A stretch of 64,000 bases of DNA from CAWEWH01 sp963812775 (GCA_963812775.1 CAWEWH010000005.1:1116001-1180000); one strand, 5' to 3'. Counted from the first letter of the stretch, positions 1 to 8,405 are shown. A program made the numbers and translations. Notes: generated from the letters alone by a model not told the origin.

Positions 1-1115
1 GTCGGCACGTCGGTCAGCACCGTCGGCTCGAAGAAGTAGCCCTTGTTGCCGATGCGGTTGCCGCCGGTCACGACCTGGGCGCCTTTGGCCTTGGCGTCGG
101 CCACGAAGCCCTCCATGGCGTCGACGCGGCGGCTGTGGGCCAAGGGCCCCATGCGCGTATCCTTGTCCATGCCGTCGCCCACCTGGATTGCCTTGGCGGC
201 TTCCGTGAACTTCTTCACGAACTCCTTGTAGATCGGCTCCTGGACGAGGAAGCGGGTGGGTGCGACGCAGACCTGCCCGGCGTTGCGGAACTTGGCGCCG
301 CTGAGCAGCCTGGTGGCCGTGTCCACGTCGGCGTCGTCGAACACGATGGCCGGTGCGTGGCCGCCGAGCTCCATGGTCATGCGCTTCATGTGCTTGCCGG
401 CCAGCATGGCGAGGTGCTTGCCCACCGCGGTCGAGCCGGTGAACGAGATCTTGTGGATCACCGGATGCGGGATCAGATATTCGGAGATCTCCGATGGCAC
501 CCCGTACACGAGGTTGATCACCCCCTTGGGTACCCCGGCTTCGGCGAAGGCGCGGATCAGCCCGGCGCAGGAGGCCGGCGTGTCTTCCGGCCCCTTGAGG
601 ATGATGGAGCAGCCTGCCGCCAGGGCCGCCGACGTCTTGCGCACCGCCTGGTTGATCGGGAAGTTCCAGGGCGTGAAGGCGGCCACCGGCCCGACGGGCT
701 CCTTGACGACGAGCTGGTAGATGCCGTCGGCGCGGGCCGGCACGACGCGCCCATAGGCCCGGCGCCCCTCCTCGGCGAACCAGTCGATGACATCGGCGCC
801 GGCCAACGTCTCGAGCTTCGATTCCACCAACGGCTTGCCCTGTTCCAGCGTCATCTGCTCGCCGATGGCGTCGGCATTGGCGCGCAGGATGTCGGCCGCC
901 TTGCGCATGATCTTGTAGCGGTCGAAGGCCGAGACCTTGCGCCAGGCGTTGAAGCCCGCCTCGGCGGCGCGTGCCGCCCGCTCGAGGTCGGCGATGTCGG
1001 CATGGGCGACCGTGCCGATCTCCTCGCCGCTCGCCGGATTGAGCACCGGGATGGTCTTGCCGGCCGCGCCCTTTCCCCAGGCGCCGTCGATATAGAGCTG
1101 CGTGTCGGAATACAT
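1..1115 (-). CDS. NAD(P)-dependent aldehyde dehydrogenase (succinate-semialdehyde dehydrogenase-like), 3' part cut by window edge
   Basis: Aldehyde dehydrogenase superfamily enzyme that oxidises an aldehyde to the acid with NAD(P)+. The N-terminal 371 or so residues are present; the C-terminus runs off the left end. Translation starts MYSDTQLYIDG at 1115. The cofactor-binding stretch reads AAFTPWNFPINQ and FTGSTAVGKHL. The general-base Glu lies in TMELGGHAP (about residue 249) and the nucleophile Cys in NAGQVCVAPTRF (about residue 283), the usual 34-residue spacing. The sequence is closest to the GabD-like succinate-semialdehyde dehydrogenase group, but substrate cannot be fixed by eye. The gene reads leftward, downstream of a two-hairpin repeat that separates it from the alcohol dehydrogenase gene. 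No frameshift is seen. Confidence 0.88.
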   Translation of the reverse strand, partial: MYSDTQLYIDGAWGKGAAGKTIPVLNPASGEEIGTVAHADIADLERAARAAEAGFNAWRKVSAFDRYKIMRKAADILRANADAIGEQMTLEQGKPLVESKLETLAGADVIDWFAEEGRRAYGRVVPARADGIYQLVVKEPVGPVAAFTPWNFPINQAVRKTSAALAAGCSIILKGPEDTPASCAGLIRAFAEAGVPKGVINLVYGVPSEISEYLIPHPVIHKISFTGSTAVGKHLAMLAGKHMKRMTMELGGHAPAIVFDDADVDTATRLLSGAKFRNAGQVCVAPTRFLVQEPIYKEFVKKFTEAAKAIQVGDGMDKDTRMGPLAHSRRVDAMEGFVADAKAKGAQVVTGGNRIGNKGYFFEPTVLTDVP

Positions 1116-1159
1116 CGGGGCTCTCCCTACGCTATGTGGTTTCGACGGCGAGGCGCGCC

Positions 1160-1338
1160 TAGTGTGCCGAATTTGAAGTTCGCTACATTGACTGGATCAG
1201 CTGCTTCGCGAACTTCAAATTCGAAAAGCACACTATAATCAATCTCTTCTAGTGTCGCTTATGATTCCGAAATTCGCCAAGCCCGCCATTTATTTGGGCC
1301 TCCATCAAGATCATGCGAATTTCGGAATCGCGACACTA
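1160..1338. repeat. Two-hairpin dispersed repeat, copy 1
   Basis: Two consecutive stem-loops. Hairpin 1: TAGTGTGC (1160-1167) pairs with GCACACTA (1228-1235), and the inner 16-bp arm 1168-1183 pairs perfectly with 1208-1223; AAAA (1224-1227) bulges on the right side. Hairpin 2: TAGTGTCGC (1250-1258) pairs with GCGACACTA (1330-1338), and the inner 15-bp arm 1263-1277 pairs with 1315-1329; TTAT (1259-1262) bulges on the left side. A diverged copy lies at 55163-55342 with matching changes on both sides of its stems. The last three bases are the TAG stop of the neighbouring alcohol dehydrogenase gene. No transposase is linked. It may be a MITE-like element or a structured transcript. Confidence 0.85.
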
Positions 1339-2391
1339 TGGCGTCAGAACGGCGCGGCCGATGAGCTTGCCGTCTCGGAGGTCGGTGAGGGTTTGGGTGG
1401 CTTCGTGGAGCGGCCGGCGGGTGATGGGGATCGGCGGGATCTTCTTGCGCCGCACGAGATCGATGAGCTCCTGCGTCTCTATGAGGTCGCCCACATAGCT
1501 GCCCTGGATGGTGACCGCCTTGGTGGGAATGAGCGGCAGCGCCCACGGCGCGCCGCCGCCGAACAGTCCCACCATGATGAGCTTGCCGCCCTTGACGATG
1601 ACGTCAAAGCCGATGGCCGCCGTCTGCTCGCTGCCGACGAGATCGATGGCCGCATGCAGCGGCATGCCGCCGGCGGCGATGATCTGCTGGCGCACGTCGG
1701 CGGCGCCGCCGTCCACCACCGCCATGGCGCCCGCCTTCTTGGCGGCCTCGCGCTTGCGCGCATCGATGTCGACCATGATGACGCCCTTGCCGCCCATGGC
1801 CTTGTGGATGGTCAGCGCCATCAGCCCGAGGCCGCCGGCCCCGAAGATGACGATGGGCTCCTTCTTGAGCACGTCCGACACCTTCTTGAGCGCGCTGTAG
1901 GTGGTGACGCCTGAGCACGCATAGGGCGCCGCCACGACCGGATCGAGGCCCTTGAGGTTCACCAGGTACTTCGGGTGCCGCACGACGATGTGGTCGGCGT
2001 AGCCGCCGTCGCATTGCACGCCGAGCGAGCGCATGGTCAGGCAATAATTCTCGTGGTCCTGCTTGCACATCTTGCACGTGCCGCAGCCCTGCCAGGGATA
2101 GACGAGGCGCACGTCTCCCACCTTGACGCCGCGCGCCTTGGGGCCGACGGCCACCACCTCGCCCACCGTCTCGTGCCCCATGGTGAGCGGCAGCGGGATG
2201 CCGCGATCCTTAAGCGACAGCTTGCCGCGCCCATGCCCGAGCTCGTAGCCGCCTTCCCAGATGTGCAGGTCGCTGTGGCAGACGCCCGCCGCCCGCACCT
2301 TGAGGATCACCTCGCTGCCCGACGGCTTCGGGGTCGGCGCGTCGACTTCGACAAGCGGCTGGCTGAACTCGGATACTTTGTAGCTTTTCAT
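1336..2391 (-). CDS. Zinc-dependent alcohol dehydrogenase (medium-chain dehydrogenase family)
   Basis: A 351-residue medium-chain zinc dehydrogenase that oxidises or reduces an alcohol/aldehyde with NAD(P). The catalytic-zinc motif GVCHSDLHIW is near residue 37 and GHETVGEV near residue 72. The structural-zinc cluster reads GCGTCKMCKQDHENYC, and the Rossmann glycines appear in IVIFGAGGLGLMAL. The start is MKSYKVSEFSQ at 2391. The open frame continues far upstream, but that extension is low-complexity Arg-rich shadow of the lipase region. The stop codon is TAG at 1336-1338 and lies inside the end of the two-hairpin repeat, so the repeat defines the C-terminus. The next gene upstream, the lipase, reads the same way about 100 bp away. 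The substrate is unknown. Confidence 0.88.
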   Translation of the reverse strand: MKSYKVSEFSQPLVEVDAPTPKPSGSEVILKVRAAGVCHSDLHIWEGGYELGHGRGKLSLKDRGIPLPLTMGHETVGEVVAVGPKARGVKVGDVRLVYPWQGCGTCKMCKQDHENYCLTMRSLGVQCDGGYADHIVVRHPKYLVNLKGLDPVVAAPYACSGVTTYSALKKVSDVLKKEPIVIFGAGGLGLMALTIHKAMGGKGVIMVDIDARKREAAKKAGAMAVVDGGAADVRQQIIAAGGMPLHAAIDLVGSEQTAAIGFDVIVKGGKLIMVGLFGGGAPWALPLIPTKAVTIQGSYVGDLIETQELIDLVRRKKIPPIPITRRPLHEATQTLTDLRDGKLIGRAVLTP

Positions 2392-2495
2392 GGTCGCCGT
2401 CCCTCCCGCTGGAGGGTAGACGTACCGGCAAGCCGATGGGCGCGCAAGCCGCGCAAGCCGCGCCTGCCGCGCCTGCCGCGCGCGGCAGCGCCGCC

Positions 2496-3567
2496 TCACA
2501 AATACTTGTCGCGGATGTCGACGGACGAGTCCTTGCCGACGAGCGCAAAGTCGCCGTCGAGCCAGGCCTGCGCCCGCGCGCGGCCGATGTCGCGCAGGTG
2601 CATCAGGAACTCCCAGTCGGCGTTGAGCTTGGAGGCGACGCCGAGGCCGCGCATCACGTCGTCGGCCTCGATCGCGTGGAGCATCATGCGCTTCAGCGTC
2701 GCGTCGTCCTTGAGCTTGCCGTCCTCGATCAGCCTGGTGACGAAGGCGATCGCCCGCATCTCGCGCATCAGCGAGGAGTTGAAGCTGATCTCGTTGATGC
2801 GGTTCATGATGTCGCGCGCCGTGGTCGGCACGTCGGGCCGTTCGATCGGGTTGATGTGGACGATCACCACGTCGGCGCTGTCGCAGTGGTAGATCAGCGG
2901 GAAGATGGCCGGGTTGCCCATGTAGCCGCCGTCCCAATAGTGCTCGCCGTCGATCTCGACCGCCTGGAACATGAACGGCAGGCAGGCCGAGGCGAGCACC
3001 GCGTCGACGCAGATCTCCTTGCCGGTGAAGATCTTGACCTTGCCGGTCCGCACGTTGGTCGCCGACAGGAACAGCTTGACCGCGCAGTCGCGCTGCAGCC
3101 TCTCGAAGTCGACCGACCTCCTCGAGCACCTGCTTGCAGCGGATTGTAGTTGAGCGGATTGAGCTGGTAGGGCGAGAACAGCCGGCTCAGCGATGTCGAG
3201 AACGCAGATAGGCCGGCGAGTTCTCGAGCCCGTGGTTGTGCGGCGAGCCGGTCGAACGGCGACGGCTGCAGCGGCGAGAACAGTGCCGCGTGCGCGATGC
3301 GGCGCCAGAAAGTCGCTGAGCGCCCGCTTGGCGCCGTCGCGGCCGCCGACCGTCAGCCCGTAGGCCAGCACCGCGGCGTTGGCGGCGCCCGGCGCTGGTG
3401 GCGCTGATGCCCTCGAACGCGATGCGCTCGTCCTCGAGCAGGCGGTCGAGCACGCCCCAGGCGAAGGCGCCGTGGGCGCCGCCGCCCTGCAGGGCGAGGT
3501 TGATCGTCTTTACGTCTGCGGCTGCGGCGCGCGCGCCACGCGACCGGGCTCCGGCATGGACGTTCAT
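2496..3567 (-). pseudogene. Patatin-like phospholipase, interrupted by several frameshifts
   Basis: The N-terminal part (from 3567) shows the patatin oxyanion-hole motif NLALQGGGAHGAFAWGVLD and then GISATSAG, equivalent to the nucleophile-elbow GxSxG. The frame then changes near 3400, with a middle piece AYGLTVGGRDGAKRALSDF, and changes again several times between about 3140 and 3330. The C-terminal part is intact in one frame, with LFLSATNVRTGKVKIF, the catalytic-Asp motif WDGGYMGNPAIFP and IHINPIERP-like sequence. The best start is ATG 3567, which has AAGGGGA six bases upstream. In the family this is an acyl hydrolase acting on lipids. Conserved sequence survives between the breaks, so these may be base-calling errors rather than old decay. 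It lies upstream of the alcohol dehydrogenase gene on the same strand. Confidence 0.75.
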
Positions 3568-3592
3568 GGTCATTCCCCTTCACGGTTTCCCG

Positions 3593-3640
3593 GCGCATGT
3601 TCCCGAATAGTGTACGCGCTTTTCGGACAAGAGCATGAGC
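3593..3640. repeat. Short palindromic repeat (GCATGATCCCGAAAAG family), diverged copy
   Basis: Diverged member of a family of roughly 45-bp imperfect palindromes found repeatedly in this window. It starts GCGCATGTTCCCGAA, has TTTTCGGACAAGAGCATG on the right side, and lies just upstream of the lipase gene start. Other copies are at 20511, 23688, 26207, 55939, 55997 and 56779. Confidence 0.6.
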
Positions 3641-3655
3641 CAAACAAAAGAACGG

Positions 3656-3681
3656 GAGCGCGATGCGATCGCATCGCGCTC
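3656..3681. repeat. Perfect 26-bp palindrome at the end of the hydroxybutyrate dehydrogenase remnant
   Basis: GAGCGCGATGCGA is followed immediately by its exact reverse complement, with no loop. It overlaps the TGA stop (3680-3682) of the leftward remnant gene. Without a T-tract it is not a classic terminator, though it could fold strongly in RNA. Confidence 0.6.
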
Positions 3682-3995
3682 AGTGAGCGGTCCAGCCGCC
3701 GTCGACCGGCAGCGCGGTGCCGGTGATCGATGCGCCGCGTCGCTCGCCAGGAAGGCGGTCAGCGCGCCATCTCCTCGACCGTGGCGAAGCGCTTGTTCGG
3801 CTGCTGGGCGAGCAGCACGTCGCGGATCACCTCCTCGCGCGGGATGCCGTGCGCCTTGGCCTGGTCGTCGATCTGCGCCTCTACAAGGGGCGTGTAGACA
3901 TAGCCGGGGCAGATGGCGTTGCAGGTGATGTTCTCTTCTGCAGTCTCCAGCGCGGTAACGCCGCGCACCGCTGTTCCAGTTCGAACTTCCGGCAC
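3680..3995 (-). pseudogene. 3' remnant of a 3-hydroxybutyrate dehydrogenase (SDR family)
   Basis: The residues TALETAEENITCNAICPGY and TPLVEAQIDDQAKAHG, then EEVIRDVLLAQQPNKRF, match the C-terminal half of D-beta-hydroxybutyrate dehydrogenases. These are short-chain dehydrogenases of polyhydroxybutyrate/ketone-body metabolism. After a frame change near 3765 the expected ending SITGTALPVDGGWTAH is found up to the TGA at 3680-3682. The N-terminal half, including the Rossmann glycines and catalytic Ser-Tyr-Lys, is missing. Upstream sequence from about 3965 shows no recognisable SDR and soon runs into the adenylate cyclase gene. The gene is therefore truncated as well as frameshifted and is unlikely to be functional. 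Confidence 0.7.
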
Positions 3996-4036
3996 GTTGG
4001 CGACGATCGGGCGCGGCTCATCGCCGGCCCGACCGC

Positions 4037-6082
4037 CTACTTCGAGTCCATGATCGTGACGGCGGTCCAGCCCTCGCCCGGCGGCGACGCGATCAGCTCC
4101 CGGCAGCGCGCGATCATCAGTCTTGAGGGCTCATCGTCGCGCAGGTTGAGCAGGCGCTCGAAACGCGCGATGGCCTCGTGCCAGCGCCGCGCGCGGTAGT
4201 CGGCGAGACCCTCCTCGTAGAGCCTGGCCCAGGCCGGCAGGCCGGGCGCGCCTTCGTTCAGACCGAGCAGCTCGTAGATGGCCACCCCCTGCATGCGGCC
4301 GAACACCGCGATGCGGTCGATCTCGCGCACCATGATCGTGTCGCCGGCGAGCCGCCGCGTCTCCTCGCCCACCAGGATGTGCGTGCCGTAGATCTTGTTG
4401 ATGCCTTCGAGCCGGCTCGCCACGTTCACGGCATCGCCGATCACCGTGTAGTTGAGGCGCCGTTCAGACCCGATATTGCCCACCAGCACGGTCCCGCTGT
4501 TGAGGCCGATGCGGATCGTGAGCGGTTCTCCCTTGTCGTCGGTGAGCCTGGTCTCGGCGACGGCGCGCTTGAGCGCCAGCGCGCCGCGGCAGGCATCGCG
4601 CGCGTGGTCGGGATTGGCCTGCGGCGCCCCCCAAAAGGCCATCACGGCGTCGCCGATGAACTTGTCGATGGTGCCGCGCTCGCGGTCGACGGCCTGCGAG
4701 GCGGCGTCGAGATAGCGCCCGATGAGCGGCACGATCTTGTCGCCGAGCCGCTCCGACAAGCCGGTGAAGCCGGCCACGTCGGCAAACAGGATGGTCAGCG
4801 GTCGCATGGTGCCGCCGGGCTTTGCCTCGATGCCCTCGGCCAGCAGCATGCGCACCAGGTCGGTGGGGATGTAGCGGCTGAAAGCCGCCAAGCCGCCCCG
4901 CACCCTGACCAGCGCCGACGACAGAGCATCGAGCTCATCGAGCCGCGACGGCCGGTGCACGATGCGGTCGAGCTCGAAATTCTCGACGTGCTTGAGGTCG
5001 CCGACCACCCTGCGCAGCGGCTCGGCGATCAGCCGCCGCGCCAACAGCACCGACGCGAGGCCGGCCACGATAACGAGGCCGATCAGCAGCATGCCGAGCC
5101 GCGTCGTCGTCTCCTCGATCTTGCCGAGGATCTCCTGTTCCGGGATGGCGATGGCCACATGCCAATCGCGAAAGCCGAGCGGCGCGATGGCCACCTGGTA
5201 GGCCGTGCCCCGCTGCGGGATGCGCAGGTCCGCCATGGCGGCCGGCGACATTTTCGCCTTGAGCGCCACGCCCGCCTCCGTGGCGATGCCGAAGAGCGGA
5301 TGACCCGCGAGCTCCATGCCGCGGGCGGCGTCGGCGGCGGCATCGGGGCCGGCGACGATGTGCCCATCCGCCGCCAGGATGAAGGCGGCCCCGGCGCGGC
5401 CGACCGTCAGCCGGGCGAGGAAACGCGCCAGCCGATCGTGCTCGATCATCACCGCAAGCGCCCCCTGGCGCTTGCTGTAGATGTCGATCGGCCCCGCATA
5501 CGTGATGGCGGCGCGCTTGTGGGTCGGGTGGACGATAACCTCCATCCATTGCGGAGCCTTGGCGTCCATGGCGTCGCGATACCAGGGCTGTGCCGTCACA
5601 TCGAAGCTGTTGTCCTCCGGCGTGCGCATCTCGAACTCGATGTCGGCCGGCAGGAAGCGGTAGCGGTCGACGATGCGCCGGTCCTTGGCGTCGGCGGTGA
5701 TCTCGACCATTTCGAGATTTTCATCGCTCAACCGATGCGCACCGAAGAAGGCGCCGTCTGGCCACCCGAAGGCGATCCACGACAGCGTCGGCTGCGCCTG
5801 GATCTGCGACAGGAACACGAATTGCCGCTTGTCGGCCTCGCGCGCGTCGATGACATTCTCGACCAGGATTGTGCGCAGCGCCGCGAACGCTGCCTCGGCG
5901 CTGGTGATGCGCGCGTTGAGCTCGCTCTTCACGGCGCCAGCGATCTGCTGGTTGAGCGTGCGCGCCAGGTCGCGGCTGTTGGCATCGGCGGTGCGGTACC
6001 AGAGCCCGTGCACCGCGAGCGCGGAAAGGCCGATGCAGCCGAGCACCACCGCGGAAAGAACCAGCCGTATGCCGATGCGCAT
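4037..6082 (-). CDS. Membrane-bound class III adenylate/guanylate cyclase with periplasmic Cache-type sensor
   Basis: A 681-residue signalling enzyme that makes a cyclic nucleotide from ATP (or GTP). An N-terminal membrane helix (about residues 5-27) precedes a periplasmic domain of about 300 residues containing QPWYRDAMD, typical of double-Cache sensors. A second helix (LLIGLVIVAGLASVLLA, about 330-350) leads into a HAMP-like segment. The catalytic domain follows, with the metal-binding ILFADVAGFTGLSERL, then DKFIGDAVMAFWGAP and LNYTVIGDAVNVASRLEG. The C-terminus (ARLYEEGLADYRARRWHEAI) looks like one TPR-type helical pair. The start MRIGIRLVLSA at 6082 gives a good signal-anchor. It stands alone on its strand and its ligand is unknown. 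Confidence 0.9.
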   Translation of the reverse strand: MRIGIRLVLSAVVLGCIGLSALAVHGLWYRTADANSRDLARTLNQQIAGAVKSELNARITSAEAAFAALRTILVENVIDAREADKRQFVFLSQIQAQPTLSWIAFGWPDGAFFGAHRLSDENLEMVEITADAKDRRIVDRYRFLPADIEFEMRTPEDNSFDVTAQPWYRDAMDAKAPQWMEVIVHPTHKRAAITYAGPIDIYSKRQGALAVMIEHDRLARFLARLTVGRAGAAFILAADGHIVAGPDAAADAARGMELAGHPLFGIATEAGVALKAKMSPAAMADLRIPQRGTAYQVAIAPLGFRDWHVAIAIPEQEILGKIEETTTRLGMLLIGLVIVAGLASVLLARRLIAEPLRRVVGDLKHVENFELDRIVHRPSRLDELDALSSALVRVRGGLAAFSRYIPTDLVRMLLAEGIEAKPGGTMRPLTILFADVAGFTGLSERLGDKIVPLIGRYLDAASQAVDRERGTIDKFIGDAVMAFWGAPQANPDHARDACRGALALKRAVAETRLTDDKGEPLTIRIGLNSGTVLVGNIGSERRLNYTVIGDAVNVASRLEGINKIYGTHILVGEETRRLAGDTIMVREIDRIAVFGRMQGVAIYELLGLNEGAPGLPAWARLYEEGLADYRARRWHEAIARFERLLNLRDDEPSRLMIARCRELIASPPGEGWTAVTIMDSK

Positions 6083-6261
6083 CTATTCAGCCCCGTGGGA
6101 GCGCACAATCTTGCGCTCCTCCCTCCGAAGCGCGCTGTATTCTCGCAGCAAGCCTTATAGCAGAGCGTTATGAGTTCCATGGACCATAGATATTTCCGCG
6201 TGCGGCCCGCTGCTGCGCAAATGCCTCGTCCGCAAAACGCGAAAACCGCAAGGAGGGCGCC

Positions 6262-6732
6262 ATGTCCATCAGGAGCCTCGTCGAGACTGGCATCGAGACT
6301 GGTGTCGGCGCCTTGAACGCCATCCCGCAGAGCCTCGTGGCGCTGGTGTCGCGTGTTGCGGTCGCCGGCGTATTCTGGCGCTCCGGCCAGACCAAGGTCG
6401 ACGGATTCCACGTCAAGGAGTCGACCTTCTATCTCTTCCGCGAGGAATACCGGGTGCCGCTCTTGCCGCCCGACCTTGCGACCTATCTCGCCACCATCGG
6501 CGAGCACGTCTTGTCGATCGGCCTTATCGTTGGGCTGGCGTCGCGGCTCTCGGCGCTCGGCCTCCTCGCCATGACGGCGGTCATTCAGCTTTTCGTGTTT
6601 CCGGCCGGCTGGCCCGACCACATTCTCTGGGTGGCGTGCCTTCTGGTCATCCTCGCGCGCGGCCCTGGCGCGATCTCCGTGGATCACCTGCTGTTCCGCT
6701 TGCCGTCACTCACACCCGGTTTCGCGCGCTAG
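6262..6732 (+). CDS. DoxX family membrane protein
   Basis: A 156-residue protein with about four predicted membrane helices (for example SLVALVSRVAVAGVFWRSG and HVLSIGLIVGLASRLSALG). It carries the DoxX-type features FWRSGQTKV and LFVFPAGWPDHILW. The start is ATG 6262 with AGGAGGGCG just upstream. DoxX proteins are usual members of bufferin/gig operons next to DUF2282, DUF692 and DUF2063 genes. Here the three partners lie immediately to the right but on the opposite strand, so DoxX is convergent with them. Its role is probably in membrane redox or metal-stress physiology, but the biochemical function is unknown. A strong hairpin with a T-rich tail follows the stop. Confidence 0.85.
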   Translation: MSIRSLVETGIETGVGALNAIPQSLVALVSRVAVAGVFWRSGQTKVDGFHVKESTFYLFREEYRVPLLPPDLATYLATIGEHVLSIGLIVGLASRLSALGLLAMTAVIQLFVFPAGWPDHILWVACLLVILARGPGAISVDHLLFRLPSLTPGFAR

Positions 6733-6750
6733 CCATGATGCCGAGACGCT

Positions 6751-6783
6751 GCCTCGGCCGGCCACCCCCGGCCGGGGCTTTTC
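6751..6783 (+). terminator. Rho-independent-type terminator after the DoxX gene
   Basis: GCCTCGGCCGG (6751-6761) pairs with CCGGCCGGGGC (6768-6778) around a short loop and is followed by TTTTC. It sits 19 bases after the DoxX stop codon. Confidence 0.65.
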
Positions 6784-6843
6784 ATGCGACATCAAGGCAG
6801 TATGCGGCGGGTTTCCGGACTGGGCCGGGAGGGACCATGCGGG

Positions 6844-7124
6844 TCATGCCTTGTCCTCGGCGAGGAGCCGCATGTCGACCGCAAGCCCTGCTTCCATCAG
6901 GCCGACAAGGCTCGCCGTGAGATCGAAGGTCAGCTTCGCACGCCGCGGCCGCCGCCCGCGCCAGCGTTGCACCGCCCGACAACGCGGCGAGGAACGCAAG
7001 GCCCCCGGGCGGCAGGCGCCGCACCTCCACGTCGAGGGCCGGCCGCGCGATGAGCGCATCCTCGGGCGCGGCCGGATCCAGGAGGCCGGCGGCGAATTGC
7101 CTCTGCAGGTCAGCCTCCGACATG
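6844..7124 (-). pseudogene. Remnant of a bufC/gig-type DUF2063 gene (internal deletion plus frameshift)
   Basis: It starts MSEADLQRQFAAGLLDP at 7124, like the N-terminus of DUF2063 (BufC-type) proteins. It then jumps directly to sequence typical of the C-terminal end: EDALIARPALDVEVRRLPPG, GLAFLAALSGGATLARA. After a frame change near 6940 it ends FDLTASLVGLMEAGLAVDM up to the TGA at 6844-6846. The normal protein is about 250 residues and only about 93 codons remain, so the core of the substrate-handling domain is gone. It overlaps the end of the DUF692 gene by 15 bases, as in intact loci. In characterised bufferin systems BufC is the partner of the BufB oxidase, so this locus may be impaired. 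Confidence 0.65.
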
Positions 7125-8036
7125 GCGCGCCGGCGGGCACCGGTTGCGCCTTGACGCCTCCTTTTGCAAGACCGTCTCGGCGCGCAGTGCCTCGGCGAGC
7201 AACACGTCGAAGGCCGGCACGTCATTGTCCCACTCGATCAAGGTCGGCGTGGGGCCGGTGCGGGCGAGCGCCCGCTCGTAGAGCGCCCACACATCGTCGG
7301 CAACCGGCGAGCCGTGCGCGTCGATGAGCAGCGGCGCGCCTTTCTCGTCTGCCTGCGCGGTGTAGCCGGCGAGATGGATCTCGCCCACCTCCTCGACCGG
7401 GAACCCGTCGATGTAGTCGTTCGGGTCGCGGTTGTGGTTGCGCGCTGAAACGAAGACGTTGTTCACGTCGAGCAGCAGGCCGCAACCGGTCCGCTTGATG
7501 ACGGCGCGCAGGAAGTCGAGCTCCGACATGGTGCTGCCGCGAAACTCCACATAGGTGGAGGGATTCTCGAGCAGCATGCGCCGGCCCATGGTCTCCTGCA
7601 CCTCGTCGACGTGGTCGCAGACGCGCGCCAGCGTCGCCTCATCGTACGGCACCGGCAGGAGGTCGTTGAGGAAGGCGCCGTCGTGGGTCGACCAGGCGAG
7701 GTGCTCGGAGAAGAGGCCCGGCTCGTAGCGCGCGGCGACCGCCGTGAGGCGCGCCAGATGATCGCGGTCGAGCGGCCCGTCGGCGCCGATCGAGAGCCCG
7801 ACACCGTGCAGCGACAGCGGATAGCGCTCGCGGATGGCGGCCAGCGAATGGTGGGGGCGGCCACCCTCCCCCATGTAGTTCTCAGCGTGGATCTCGAAGA
7901 AGCCAAGGTCGGGGGCGCCGGCGAGCACCGCCTCGCAATGCTCGCCTTTGAGCCCGACGCCGGCCCGAGCCGCGATGGTCGGCGCCACTCTTGCCGACGG
8001 CTTGCTCGCCAGGGGGATGCTGCGTCCGTCGCTCAT
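7110..8036 (-). CDS. bufB: DUF692 multinuclear non-heme iron oxidase (BufB/GigB-type, MNIO)
   Basis: A 308-residue MNIO-family enzyme. Relatives use two or three iron ions to oxidise cysteines in a partner peptide, giving thiooxazole or related heterocycles. Expected ligand motifs appear in order: FFEIHAENYM, LSLHGVGLS, FSEHLAWS, MLLENPSTY, LLLDVNNVFV, EIHLAGY, LIDAHGSPV and LIEWDNDVP. The start MSDGRSIPLAS at 8036 follows the small precursor gene (DUF2282) by about 85 bases, and the end overlaps the bufC remnant. The role is inferred from family and operon: maturation of the periplasmic bufferin peptide, associated with copper or metal stress in relatives. Confidence 0.88.
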   Translation of the reverse strand: MSDGRSIPLASKPSARVAPTIAARAGVGLKGEHCEAVLAGAPDLGFFEIHAENYMGEGGRPHHSLAAIRERYPLSLHGVGLSIGADGPLDRDHLARLTAVAARYEPGLFSEHLAWSTHDGAFLNDLLPVPYDEATLARVCDHVDEVQETMGRRMLLENPSTYVEFRGSTMSELDFLRAVIKRTGCGLLLDVNNVFVSARNHNRDPNDYIDGFPVEEVGEIHLAGYTAQADEKGAPLLIDAHGSPVADDVWALYERALARTGPTPTLIEWDNDVPAFDVLLAEALRAETVLQKEASRRNRCPPARHVGG

Positions 8037-8120
8037 CGTTCACGTTCAATGCGTTTCTGCAACAAGCCATCCCTAGCACGCCGCGCTATGCCCGCGGGCT
8101 AGCGTTCGGCGCAGCCGCGT

Positions 8121-8405
8121 CTATCCTTTGCGCGGTTCGAGGCTGCCATTGCCTTGCGGCGTAGTCAGGGTGAGGCAGGTGCCCTTCGGGACCAGCTTCC
8201 AGGCATTACCCTGGTAGTCGACCTTCGAGGTGCCGGCGCAAGTCGTCCCGGGGCCGGCAGCGCAATCGTTCTGCCCCTTGAGCGAGACGCCGAAGCATTT
8301 CTCCATCTCGGGCTTCTGCTGGCTGGCGGCCGGGCCGATGAGGCCGAGCGCCGTCGCCATGGCGCCCGCAACCGCAAGGCCGGTGATGTTCGTGGTCCTG
8401 TTCAT
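8121..8405 (-). CDS. bufA: DUF2282 periplasmic bufferin-type metallophore precursor (BufA1-like)
   Basis: A 94-residue secreted peptide. The N-terminus MNRTTNITGLAVAGAMATAL is a typical signal peptide with cleavage expected after the Ala/Ser-rich stretch. The mature part carries four cysteines, in EKCFGVSLKGQNDCAAG, TTCAGTSK and LVPKGTCLTL, the pattern of DUF2282 proteins. In Caulobacter-type systems the central cysteines of this peptide are modified by the neighbouring DUF692 oxidase and the product binds copper. The chosen start is ATG 8405; an upstream in-frame ATG (8450) would spoil the signal peptide. It is the first gene of the leftward set bufA-bufB-bufC remnant. Confidence 0.85.
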   Translation of the reverse strand: MNRTTNITGLAVAGAMATALGLIGPAASQQKPEMEKCFGVSLKGQNDCAAGPGTTCAGTSKVDYQGNAWKLVPKGTCLTLTTPQGNGSLEPRKG

